DNA of 64,000 bases, from positions 5,377,573 to 5,441,572 of the forward strand of contig CP016211.1 of NCBI GenBank assembly GCA_001931535.1, given 5' to 3'. The translations under genes and the position numbers were made by a program. Under the pieces are notes generated by a model. That model did no database searches and was not told the origin of the DNA. It worked only from the letters and a program-made list of their open reading frames with translations. Position 1 is the stretch's first letter. The number at the start of each line of letters is the position of its first letter. Source of the DNA: Minicystis rosea (GTDB lineage Bacteria; Myxococcota_A; Polyangia; Polyangiales; Polyangiaceae). Shown here in pieces: positions 1 through 8,190 of the stretch.

Positions 1-1
1 C

Positions 2-430
2 ACCGATTGGCCCACCGCCCGCACCCCTTGGCTCGCCATCGATCGCAACGGCGACGGTCGCATCGCCGACGGCACCGAGCTCTTCGGATCGATGTCGCCG
101 CTCGCGTCCGGCAGGCGCGCCGAGAACGGCTTCGTCGCTCTCCGCGAGCTCGACGACAACCACGATGGCCGCATCGATCAGAGCGACCCGAGCTTCGTGA
201 AGCTCCTCGTCTGGAGCGATCGCGACGGTGATCGCCAGTCCGCCGGCAGCGAGATCGCCGCTGCGTCCTCGTGGGGCCTCGTCTCCATCGAGCTCGGCTA
301 CGCCGTCGAGCCGCGCTGCGACGCGCGCCACAACTGCGAGGTCGAGCGCGCCGCCATGCGCTTCCGCGATGCCGCCGGCATCGAGCGCACCGGCGTCGTC
401 ATCGACGTCCACCTCGCCGCGCAGCGCTGA
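2..430 (+). CDS. EF-hand-like calcium-binding protein, C-terminal fragment
   Basis: The reading frame is open to the left edge, so only the last 142 residues are present and the true start lies outside the window. Three Asp/Asn-rich loops of the EF-hand/dockerin kind are visible: DRNGDGRIADGTE near residue 14, DDNHDGRIDQSD near 55 and DRDGDRQSAGSE near 75. Such loops bind calcium through side-chain oxygens. The spacing, with LFG and LLVWSD between loops, is typical of the tails of large secreted or surface proteins of myxobacteria. A Cys pair near residues 108-113 may form a disulfide. The gene converges on the ABC exporter, with 23 bp between the two stops. The frame and loops are clear; the role of the whole protein cannot be told from this piece. 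Confidence 0.8.
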   Translation, partial: TDWPTARTPWLAIDRNGDGRIADGTELFGSMSPLASGRRAENGFVALRELDDNHDGRIDQSDPSFVKLLVWSDRDGDRQSAGSEIAAASSWGLVSIELGYAVEPRCDARHNCEVERAAMRFRDAAGIERTGVVIDVHLAAQR

Positions 431-453
431 TCAGCGGCGCGCCCGCGGCACCT

Positions 454-2217
454 TCACGCGGCCACGAACTGACGCTCCACCAAGCGCTTGTAGAGCCCCT
501 CTTCACCGACCAGCGCCGCGTGCGATCCGCTCTGCACGATGCGGCCGCCGTCGAGCACCACCACGCGATCTGCGCCGGCCACGGTGGAGAGGCGGTGGGC
601 GATGATGAGCGTGGTTCTTCCCTTCATCAGCCGATCGAGCGCCTCTTTCACGAGGTGCTCGCTCTCGGCGTCGAGCGCGCTCGTGGCCTCGTCGAGCACG
701 AGGATGCGCGGGTCCTTGAGCACGGCCCGGGCGATGGCCACGCGCTGCTTCTGGCCGCCGGAGAGCTGCACGCCGCGCTCGCCCACGGGCGTCCCATAGC
801 CCTCGGGGAAGCGGGTGATGAAGTCGTGCGCGTTGGCCGCGCGCGCCGCAGCCTCGACCTCGGCGTCGCTCGCGCCGGCGCGCCCGTAGCGGATGTTGTC
901 GGCGATGCTGCTGGAGAAGAGGATCGGCTCCTGCGACACGACGCCGATGTGCCGGCGCAGCGAGGCGGGCGCGAGCCCGCGCAGGTCGCGACCATCGAGG
1001 CGGATGGTGCCTTCGTCGGGATCGTAGAGGCGCGTGAGGAGCGCGGCGATCGTCGACTTGCCCGCGCCGGAAGGCCCGACGACGGCCACGACCTCGCCGG
1101 GGCGCACCGCGAGATCGATCCCCTGCAACACCTTCGCATCGCGGCGCGTCGGGTAGGCGAACACGACGCTCTCGAAATCGAGGCGTCCATCCACGCCGGC
1201 GAGCTCGGATCCACCGGCGACGGGGATCGAGGGCGCGCGATCCATGAGCTCGAAGATGCGCTCGGCGGCGCCGTTGGCCTTCATGAAGTCGGCCCACAGC
1301 TCGCTCAGCCCCGCGAGCGCGAAGGCCACGAGGAGCGTGTAGACGAGGAACGAGGTCAAGCCGCCGGCGGAGAGCGCGCCCGAGACGACGAGGTGCCCGC
1401 CGTACCAGAGCACCGCGGCGGTCGCCAAGCCCGACGCGAACGCGGCCACGCCCATGAAGGTCGAGGCGATGATCGTGCGCGCGCGGGCCAGCCCGAACGA
1501 AGCCATCACCGCGCTCTCGTAACGCGCGGCCTCGCGCGGCTCGGCGGCGAAGGCGCGCACCGTGCGGATGCCGGCGAGCGTCTCGTCGGCGACCTCGCTG
1601 GCGCGGGCGAGCGCGTCCTGCACCTCGCGCGAGAGCTTGCGCACGCGCCGCCCGTACGCGACCGCACCCAGCGCCACCGGCGGCACCACGGTGAGCATCA
1701 GCAACGTGAGCCGCGGCGACGTGTAGAAGAGCGCGCCCACGCCGCCCACGATGGATGCGACGAAGCGCAGGGCCATCGAGATGTTCACGCTCACCGTGTT
1801 CTGCAGAACGGTGGTGTCGGACGCAAGGCGGTTCACCAGCTCGCCCGTCTTCTTCTCGTCGAAGAAGGCGATCTCCTGGTCGAGGATGCGCGCGAACAGA
1901 TCGGCCCGCAGGCGGGCGACGACGCGCTCGCCGGCGATGGTGAAGAGCGCGAAGCGGATGCCGCTCGTCAGGGCCTGCACGAGGAAGACCACGACGAGCC
2001 AGAGCGCGATGCGATCGAGCGCCTCGAGGCCGCGGCCCGGCGCCGTGGCGGCGTCGACGATGCGGCCGATGGCCTGCGGGAAGAGGAGCCCGGCGACGCT
2101 GCCGAGCGCGAGGAAGAACGTACCGAGCACGAGGCTCGACAGCTCGGGCCGAGCGAGCTCGAGGATGCGACCGAACGAGACCGATCGTCGCTTGGGCGGA
2201 GGCGCGGCAGCAGGCAT
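454..2217 (-). CDS. ABC exporter, fused permease and ATPase (MsbA/ABCB type)
   Basis: A 587-residue half-transporter with an N-terminal six-helix exporter domain (about 20-320) and a C-terminal nucleotide-binding domain. Visible motifs are Walker A GPSGAGKS (381-388), Q-loop Gln429, signature LSGGQ (485-489), Walker B ILVLDE (505-510) and the H-loop AHRLS (His541). All catalytic residues are intact. Family knowledge: these half-transporters dimerise in the inner membrane and export lipids, peptides or drugs; the substrate cannot be read from sequence. The helices and D-loop context resemble the ABCB8/ABCB10 branch. The start is the first ATG after a G/C-rich spacer; residues 1-12 form a short basic, Ala/Pro-rich cytoplasmic tail. 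It stands alone on this strand, 165 bp from the neighbouring minus-strand lipoprotein gene. Confidence 0.93.
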   Translation of the reverse strand: MPAAAPPPKRRSVSFGRILELARPELSSLVLGTFFLALGSVAGLLFPQAIGRIVDAATAPGRGLEALDRIALWLVVVFLVQALTSGIRFALFTIAGERVVARLRADLFARILDQEIAFFDEKKTGELVNRLASDTTVLQNTVSVNISMALRFVASIVGGVGALFYTSPRLTLLMLTVVPPVALGAVAYGRRVRKLSREVQDALARASEVADETLAGIRTVRAFAAEPREAARYESAVMASFGLARARTIIASTFMGVAAFASGLATAAVLWYGGHLVVSGALSAGGLTSFLVYTLLVAFALAGLSELWADFMKANGAAERIFELMDRAPSIPVAGGSELAGVDGRLDFESVVFAYPTRRDAKVLQGIDLAVRPGEVVAVVGPSGAGKSTIAALLTRLYDPDEGTIRLDGRDLRGLAPASLRRHIGVVSQEPILFSSSIADNIRYGRAGASDAEVEAAARAANAHDFITRFPEGYGTPVGERGVQLSGGQKQRVAIARAVLKDPRILVLDEATSALDAESEHLVKEALDRLMKGRTTLIIAHRLSTVAGADRVVVLDGGRIVQSGSHAALVGEEGLYKRLVERQFVAA

Positions 2218-2381
2218 GCGGGCGGGAGGCTAGCGCCGCCGGTCGAAAGCTCCTTCGAGAATTTCGCGCGGCGGCTTCTTCGATGTTTGGTGTGGAACGA
2301 CGGGATGAGCTCGACGCCGACGCGCGGACGTGTGGAGGGCTCCGCCGGCGGGGGGAAAGGACGCGAGTCCTTTCATGTGAC

Positions 2382-3233
2382 TCAACGCCGCGGAGCGTTG
2401 GCGCGATCGCGAATCAACGCCGCGAGGGCGATGCGCTGCGAGGGCCCGAGCACCTTGCCGGAGACCTCGACCGCCCGCTCGGTGACTTGGGAGAAGGACG
2501 CGATCGCTTGGTCGGCGCCCTCGGCGAAATCGAACTCCTCGGCGTCGAAGTCGTCACGCACGAAGGCCTCGCCGGCGGCCTTCATCTTCGCTTCCCAGGC
2601 TTCGCGACGGGCCTTGCGATCGGGGAAGACCTTCTCCGATGCATCGCGGACCGCGTCGTGGATGGCCTGCTTCTGCTCGGGGGTGAGGCTGAGCTCGGTG
2701 GCGAAGCGGGCCATCGCCTCCTGGCGATGAGCCTCGTCGCGCGGCGCGCCTGGGTTCTCGTGATGAGCGCGGAGGCGCGCGACCAGCTCGGCGCGCTGCC
2801 CTTCGTCGAGGGTGTCGTGCACGTCGTTGAGCGCGGCGGCGAACGAAGCCTTGGCGTCGGCGGCCGCGGCGGTGAGCGCGGCCTTCTGCGCGGCGGCCTC
2901 CTCCGCATCGATCCGGCCCGACTCGACGCTCGCGGCGAGCGTCTCGGCGACTTGGCGAATGGTCTCGCGGTGGGGCGCGAGATCGGCGGCGAGGTTCTGC
3001 TCCACCTCGGCGATGGCCTCACGCTGAGAGGCGCGGAGATCGAGCGCCTCGACCTCGCGGAACATGTGCCGGCCCGGTCCATGCTGCGCGGCCTGCGTGG
3101 CCTTCTCCTGCTGCGCGGCAGCCTGGGTATCCGTGGAGGGCGCGCGGCTGCATGCGGCGACGCCGGCGGCGGAGACGGCGACCACCGAAACGATCGAGAG
3201 ACGCGAGAGGACGTGAGCGAATCGACGGTTCAT
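2382..3233 (-). CDS. Spy/CpxP-like periplasmic lipoprotein
   Basis: A 283-residue protein with a signal peptide ending in a lipobox (VAAC, Cys28), so probably lipid-anchored. The mature part is almost all charged, Ala-rich helix. It contains LTxxQ-like motifs: LDEGQ near 142 and LTPEQ at 183-187, with a related RASQRE at 67-72. This is the hallmark of the Spy/CpxP group of envelope chaperones and stress sensors; at 283 residues it is longer than the usual 150-170, as if two LTxxQ modules were joined. A GAGGTG ribosome-binding site lies five bases before the ATG. Function in periplasmic protein quality control is inferred from the motif only. Confidence 0.6.
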   Translation of the reverse strand: MNRRFAHVLSRLSIVSVVAVSAAGVAACSRAPSTDTQAAAQQEKATQAAQHGPGRHMFREVEALDLRASQREAIAEVEQNLAADLAPHRETIRQVAETLAASVESGRIDAEEAAAQKAALTAAAADAKASFAAALNDVHDTLDEGQRAELVARLRAHHENPGAPRDEAHRQEAMARFATELSLTPEQKQAIHDAVRDASEKVFPDRKARREAWEAKMKAAGEAFVRDDFDAEEFDFAEGADQAIASFSQVTERAVEVSGKVLGPSQRIALAALIRDRANAPRR

Positions 3234-3472
3234 CAGGGCACCTCGGTGAGCCCAAAGTAGCTCACGCCCGCGCGCCGTCGCGGCCTGAACGGCCTCGTTT
3301 GCACTTCTTCACGGGCCCACGACAATCGACGAGATCACCCAAACATGCGGGGCAGAACGGTTCCGGCGCGCGAGTCCCGCGCGCATCGCGCACACGGCGC
3401 CTCGGCGCTCCCGAGCTCACGCGATCACGATGGGCCCGCGAGCGCCCCCCACACCGGCAGCGCCGCCGTCGA

Positions 3473-4297
3473 TCAAAGCTTGCAGCGGATCCGGAGGAGG
3501 ATGCCGGGGTCTCCGCTCTCGCACGAGGTGCAAACCGTCGTCGTGGGCATGGGCGTGGTCATGTCGATGCCCGGCCCACAGTAGTCGGACGACTGGCAAT
3601 CCTTGTTGCCGCAGAAGTTGCAGGTGAGACCGTCCCAACTGCAGACGGGGCCAGGCCCGCCGCAAGCGGAGTAAGCGTACGCGTAGGTCTCCGAGGCGCT
3701 GGAGAAGCCGGCTTCCAGGCATCGCCCGTTGGGCGTGGTGCAGAGCCCCGTGCCGTTGAGACAGCCGATGCTGTCCATGATGATGTTGCAGGTCTTGGTC
3801 GTGTCGTCGCAGACGCGGCAGCGGCGGTTCGTGGGCAAGAGGTTGGTGTCGCCGCAGGGCACGCCACACGGCGCGTCCGTGTCGCAGCACGGCTCGCCGG
3901 GGCCGCCGCAGCTGCCGCAGTAGCCGTGCAATCCGATCTTCGTGCAGAGGTTGCTCTGGCAATCGCTGTTGGCGTTGCACTTGAACCCGTCCTTGCACCT
4001 CGTGCAGCCGTCACCGCCGCAATCGACGTCGGACTCGCTCCCGTTCTGCACGCCGTCCGTCGTGCACATGCCGCCGCTCGACGAGCTGCTCGACGACGTG
4101 CTCGGCCCGCTCGACGACGTGCTCGGGCTCCCTCCGCTCGACGACGTGCTCGGCCCGCTCGACGACGAGGTCGAACCTCCGCCCGTCGCCGTTCCACCGG
4201 TGCCGGGCCCCTCGGTGTAATCACCGGGGTCGTACACCAAGATGCACCCGCCGAGGGCGACGACGACGGCACCATAGAGCAAGCGAATCGAGCGCAT
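3473..4297 (-). CDS. Cys-rich lipoprotein with Ser/Thr/Gly linker
   Basis: Start chosen at the ATG giving MRSIRLLYGAVVVALGGC, a clean lipoprotein signal with Cys18; the frame stays open further upstream, but that part is basic and lacks a signal. After the lipobox comes a linker of about 45 Ser/Thr/Gly/Pro residues with repeated SSSGPSTSSS blocks. The C-terminal 190 residues are Cys-rich, about 30 Cys, beginning with the NGSESDVDCGG type of module common in myxobacterial surface proteins. These Cys are probably disulfide-bonded in the periplasm or outside. No enzyme motif is visible. It is divergent from the next lipoprotein gene, with 295 bp between the two starts. Confidence 0.75.
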   Translation of the reverse strand: MRSIRLLYGAVVVALGGCILVYDPGDYTEGPGTGGTATGGGSTSSSSGPSTSSSGGSPSTSSSGPSTSSSSSSSGGMCTTDGVQNGSESDVDCGGDGCTRCKDGFKCNANSDCQSNLCTKIGLHGYCGSCGGPGEPCCDTDAPCGVPCGDTNLLPTNRRCRVCDDTTKTCNIIMDSIGCLNGTGLCTTPNGRCLEAGFSSASETYAYAYSACGGPGPVCSWDGLTCNFCGNKDCQSSDYCGPGIDMTTPMPTTTVCTSCESGDPGILLRIRCKL

Positions 4298-4592
4298 CGG
4301 GCTCCCTGACGATCTCGGAGACGGCGCGTGACCACGCCGCCGAAGCATGCCTTCATCCTCGCTTCGGTTCGGCTTGGATGCAACGCGGAACCTCGCCTCC
4401 ACGCACGCCACGCGCGGAGCCTCGCGTGGCCGTTCGAGCACGGCACGCATCCATGCGTCGCGGCGTCGGGCCAAAGGCGTGATGGCGCGGCTCGCTTGAT
4501 CCGCGAACGGCGATCCGTTTCTCTCGTGGGCTCGATCTCTCAACCTGCGAGCGAGCCTCATGTCACGTCTCTCTCCGAGCCATGGATTCACG

Positions 4593-6359
4593 ATGCGCGT
4601 CTCTGCCGTGCTCCTCGCCGCGCTGCTCGGCATCGGCTGCGGCGACGGCGGCACCACCGGCACGAGCAGCGGAGACACCACCACCGGCATGGGCGGCCAC
4701 GGCGGCGCGGGCGGCGCCGACGCCGGATCGATGCCGACGGTCTGCGCGCATTCGACGGCATGGACGCCGCCGCCCGCGTGCGGGAGCAACACCTACGCGT
4801 GGCACAGCATGATCGCCGACCCGAGCACGCCCGAGTTCGACGCCGCGCTCGCGGCCAAGATCGATCGGTTCGATCGCCAGCACCACGTGTTCAACGCCTT
4901 CGCCACCGGCCTCAACTCGGATGCTTCGGTGCCGCCCGCGGACACCACCGCGCGACAGCTCATCGAGGGCTTCATCCAGGAGACGGACGGCTGGGACTTC
5001 GACGCGTACGCGATGACCTCGGTGAGCCAGGTCGTGAGCGGTGGTTGGAACCAGAGCTCGGGTGCGTATTCGGGGCCGGGCGCGGCGGCGGATGCATTTC
5101 GCTATGGGACGCTGCGCGATCAAGGCGCCGACTGCGACGCGATCGAGCGGGCGCGGGCGCACGTGCTCGCGGATCTCGATGCGCTCCACGTGGCCACGGC
5201 GATCACCGGCATCCCCGGCGGGATCGCGCGGGGGCTCGCGCGCGTCGGCCTGCCCGGCGACGGATCGGAAGCGACGACGCCGCTGTTCGACGACATGGGC
5301 AACCCGCTCCCGGAGAAGAAGAACAACGGCACGTGGCGCGCGGACAACTCGGGCGGCAAGTTCCCCGACTACATCTGGGTCGACTCCTGCAGCCGCGACA
5401 TGATCGTCGGTTGGGCCATCGGATACGCGGGTGTCTGGGAGGTGATCCGGCTCGATCCCACCTTCCCCGCCGAGCTCAAGCAGCGCTTGCAAGAGGACGC
5501 GGCGGCCATCGTGCGGTCGCTGCGCAAGGTCGGCGATCAGGGCTACGACCTCGAGATCCACGATCCCGACGGGCGCGTGTCGATGTTCGGTTACTTGAAC
5601 GAGAACGCCATCGACACGAGCTACCTGAAGGGCGCGAACAACGGCTTCCAAGCCATCATGGCCGTGGGGATCGTCGGCGCCTTCGGCTACGTCGCGGAGC
5701 AGGCCGACATCGACGGCTACCTCTACGACGAGCTCATCGCGACGCGGAAGCTCGACACGATGGCGCGCGACAACTTGATCGGCGTCGACCTGGGGACGAA
5801 GGCCAACTACTCGAACTACAACATGGCCTTCGACGCGGGCTGGCTCGCGCAGCGCTACCTCTGTCAGGACGCGCCGCGCGCCGTGATTCGCCAAGCCATC
5901 GAGACTTCGCTCTACGCGCGGCCCGGGCGCGATCGACAACCGGCCGAGCAGAAGATGACGATGTACGACTTCACCTATGTCGCGGCGCACGCCGACGCGA
6001 CGGCGGACAAGCCGCTCGGTGAGGTCGACGAGGCCGCGGTGGCGCGCGGGATGGAGACGATGGTCGAGTTCCCCGACGCGCCGTTTTGGGAAGCAAACGT
6101 CGCAAATTGCGACGAGGCCGAGATCACTTCGGGCCTGTGTACGGCGGCCGACGGCACCACGTTGCACCTGCTCGGCTACGTCGGCCGCGGCGATACGCTG
6201 GTGTCCCAAGAGCCCGTTCCCATGCGCACGCGGCCGCCCAGCAACTATTTCTGGCGGACCGATCCCTATCTCGTGAACGGCGGCGGCGACGGCACGCGGC
6301 TCCTCGCCGCCAACGATCTCCGGTTCACGTATTGGATGGGTCGCTGGCTCCGCCGCTGA
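4593..6359 (+). CDS. Secreted lipoprotein of unknown function, 588 aa
   Basis: Start chosen at the ATG giving MRVSAVLLAALLGIGC, a lipobox with Cys16; an in-frame ATG 33 bases upstream would add 11 residues before the signal. A short Gly/Ser/Thr linker with a GGHGGAGG stretch is followed by a well-ordered domain of about 540 residues rich in Trp, Tyr and Asp. The pattern of helices and aromatic residues resembles an alpha/alpha-barrel such as is seen in lyases or trehalase-like enzymes, but I recognise no family motif and would not assign activity. Transcription runs toward the Ser-rich lipoprotein 74 bp downstream, so they may be cotranscribed. Confidence 0.75.
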   Translation: MRVSAVLLAALLGIGCGDGGTTGTSSGDTTTGMGGHGGAGGADAGSMPTVCAHSTAWTPPPACGSNTYAWHSMIADPSTPEFDAALAAKIDRFDRQHHVFNAFATGLNSDASVPPADTTARQLIEGFIQETDGWDFDAYAMTSVSQVVSGGWNQSSGAYSGPGAAADAFRYGTLRDQGADCDAIERARAHVLADLDALHVATAITGIPGGIARGLARVGLPGDGSEATTPLFDDMGNPLPEKKNNGTWRADNSGGKFPDYIWVDSCSRDMIVGWAIGYAGVWEVIRLDPTFPAELKQRLQEDAAAIVRSLRKVGDQGYDLEIHDPDGRVSMFGYLNENAIDTSYLKGANNGFQAIMAVGIVGAFGYVAEQADIDGYLYDELIATRKLDTMARDNLIGVDLGTKANYSNYNMAFDAGWLAQRYLCQDAPRAVIRQAIETSLYARPGRDRQPAEQKMTMYDFTYVAAHADATADKPLGEVDEAAVARGMETMVEFPDAPFWEANVANCDEAEITSGLCTAADGTTLHLLGYVGRGDTLVSQEPVPMRTRPPSNYFWRTDPYLVNGGGDGTRLLAANDLRFTYWMGRWLRR

Positions 6360-6433
6360 CGACCGACCAATCGACACCGAATCGCCATCCTGTTGCGTGA
6401 TCTCGGGCGCGTCTCTCGCCTATCATCGCCACG

Positions 6434-8128
6434 ATGAACGCTCGTCACCTCACGGGTGCGGTGCTGCTGCTCGCGATCACGGGCGCATGTAGCCGCAGCA
6501 CGCTCATGGGCGACGATCCCTCGATCGCCGCCGGCGGCGCGACGGGATCGAGCGGCACCGCCACCACCGGATCGACCGGCAGCGCGAGCACCGGCACCAA
6601 CACATCGGGCGGCGGATTCGGCGGCGCACCCACCGGCACGACCGGCAGCGCGAGCACCGGCACCAACACATCCGGCGGTGGATTCGGCGGCACTGCCACC
6701 ACCGGCACGACCGGCAGCGCGAGCACCGGCACCAACACGTCGGGCGGCGGATTCGGCGGCGCGAGCACGGGCAGCAATTCGTCCGGCGGTGGCTTCGGCG
6801 GCGCGAGCACGGGCAGCAACTCGTCCGGCGGCGGCTTCGGCGGCAGCGCGAGCACGAGCTCGGGCATGGTGAGCAGCTCCGGCATGGTGAGCAGCTCCGG
6901 CATGGTGAGCAGCTCCGGCATGGTGAGCAGCTCGTCGAGCGGCACGAGCACGTCGAGCTCCACCAGCTCCGCGTCGAGCAGCACGAGCACGTCGAGCTCC
7001 ACCAGCTCCGCGTCGAGCAGCACGAGCGCGTCGAGCAGCACGTCCAGCTCTTCGTCGGGTGCCACCACGTCGAGCTCCAGTGCGTCGAGCGCGAGCAGCG
7101 CCTCGAGCACGAGCAGCACCTCGTCGAGCAGCACGTCGTCGTCGACCAGCGCGTCGTCGAGCAGCGGCGGCCTCGTGGAGAACTGCACCAACGGGATCGA
7201 CGACGACGGCAACGGGCTCGTCGACTGCGCCGATCCGGCGTGCACCGTGCTCTTCACGTGCGCGCCGCCGGTGCCGCCCGGTGGATGGGTGGGCCCGCTC
7301 GCGTTCTGGATGGGCAGCGGGAGCGCGACGCCGCCCGACTGCGAGGAAGCAGGCGGCTTCCCCACCGAGATGACCAACGGTGGAACCAACCCGACGGGCG
7401 TCGCGCCGACGTGCCCCTCGTGCTCGTGCTCGAGCCCGGTGGGCGTCGCCTGTCAGATCGCGCAGGCGCAGTTCTTCGGGAGCCCGGGCTGCGCGCCGCC
7501 GGGGAGCGCGCTGACGATCGCGCAGGGCGTCTGCCAGGGCTTCGTGACGCTGTCGTTCGATCCGGCGAGCGTGCGCTGGGGGACGGCGCCCGCGGCGGGC
7601 GGCGCGTGCTTGCCGCAGGCGAGCGGCTTCCCCGTGATCCCGCCCGTGCACTGGGACACGCAGATCCGCGCCTGCGGCGACGCCGGCAACGGCGCCGGCT
7701 GCGGCATGGGCGCGTGCGTGCCCAAGCCGAGCCCGCCCTTCGAGGACATGCTCTGCATCTACCGCGACGGCAACGTCCCCTGCCCGGCCGGCCCTTATTC
7801 GGTGCGGCAGGTGTTCTTCGCGGACGCGGACGACACGCGGCAGTGCTCGAGCTGCCAGTGCGGCACGCCGAGCGGGACGAGCTGCGTGGGCACGATGAAG
7901 CTCTACACCGACACGCAGTGCACGACCGAGGAGACCCTCCTCACGAGCGTGTCGCAGTGCTCCGCGCTCCCGCCGGATCCGACCACGCCGCCGCCGCCGT
8001 ACCTGAGCCAGCGGAGCATCATCTACACGGGCACGCCGAGCGGCAGCGGTTCATGCCCGAGCACGCCGAGCAGCGCGAGCGGCGCGGTGACGCCGGAGGA
8101 TCCCATCACGGTGTGCTGCACGCCGTGA
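6434..8128 (+). CDS. Ser/Gly/Thr-rich repeat lipoprotein with Cys-rich tail
   Basis: A signal peptide with lipobox TGAC (Cys19) is followed by about 220 residues of low-complexity Ser, Thr, Gly and Ala, then by a Cys-rich globular tail of about 320 residues. The low-complexity part is built of nested repeats: TGTTGSASTGTNTSGGGFGG units, SNSSGGGFGGA units, four copies of SSGMV, and long STSSASSS runs. The junction carries the motif NGIDDDGNGLVDCADPAC, a short calcium-loop-like module found before C-terminal domains of many myxobacterial secreted proteins. The tail has about 24 Cys, including CPSCSC and CSSCQCG, where two sub-domains look duplicated. It is likely a cell-surface stalk with a disulfide-rich head; the ligand is unknown. 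Confidence 0.8.
   Translation: MNARHLTGAVLLLAITGACSRSTLMGDDPSIAAGGATGSSGTATTGSTGSASTGTNTSGGGFGGAPTGTTGSASTGTNTSGGGFGGTATTGTTGSASTGTNTSGGGFGGASTGSNSSGGGFGGASTGSNSSGGGFGGSASTSSGMVSSSGMVSSSGMVSSSGMVSSSSSGTSTSSSTSSASSSTSTSSSTSSASSSTSASSSTSSSSSGATTSSSSASSASSASSTSSTSSSSTSSSTSASSSSGGLVENCTNGIDDDGNGLVDCADPACTVLFTCAPPVPPGGWVGPLAFWMGSGSATPPDCEEAGGFPTEMTNGGTNPTGVAPTCPSCSCSSPVGVACQIAQAQFFGSPGCAPPGSALTIAQGVCQGFVTLSFDPASVRWGTAPAAGGACLPQASGFPVIPPVHWDTQIRACGDAGNGAGCGMGACVPKPSPPFEDMLCIYRDGNVPCPAGPYSVRQVFFADADDTRQCSSCQCGTPSGTSCVGTMKLYTDTQCTTEETLLTSVSQCSALPPDPTTPPPPYLSQRSIIYTGTPSGSGSCPSTPSSASGAVTPEDPITVCCTP
6560..7170 (+). repeat. Nested in-frame tandem repeats coding a Ser/Gly stalk
   Basis: Within the lipoprotein gene, three near-identical blocks of 60-69 bp (6572, 6638 and 6701 regions) encode the SASTGTNTSGGGFGG unit. 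They are followed by shorter copies ending in GGCTTCGGCGGC, four 18-bp copies around AGCTCCGGCATGGTGAGC (6870-6930), and a Ser-codon tract using mostly AGC and TCG. All units are multiples of three, so copy-number change would lengthen or shorten the stalk without breaking the frame. Confidence 0.8.
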
Positions 8129-8147
8129 CGTGAGGGCGGAGAGGCGG

Positions 8148-8172
8148 CCCGGAGCTCCGGCGAAGCTCCGGG
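8148..8172. terminator. Hairpin between convergent genes, candidate bidirectional terminator
   Basis: A perfect 9-bp inverted repeat (CCCGGAGCT / AGCTCCGGG) with a 7-base loop lies 20 bp after the Ser-rich lipoprotein stop and 19 bp after the stop of the convergent tail-fibre-like gene. There is no T run on either side, so if it terminates transcription it would need Rho or high stem stability. Confidence 0.5.
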
Positions 8173-8190
8173 CTGATCGCCCGCGGTCCG

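Noticed and set aside
271..2730. 819-codon open frame antisense to the ABC exporter and the Spy-like gene
   Set aside because: Spans two real genes and their gap with no protein-like segments.
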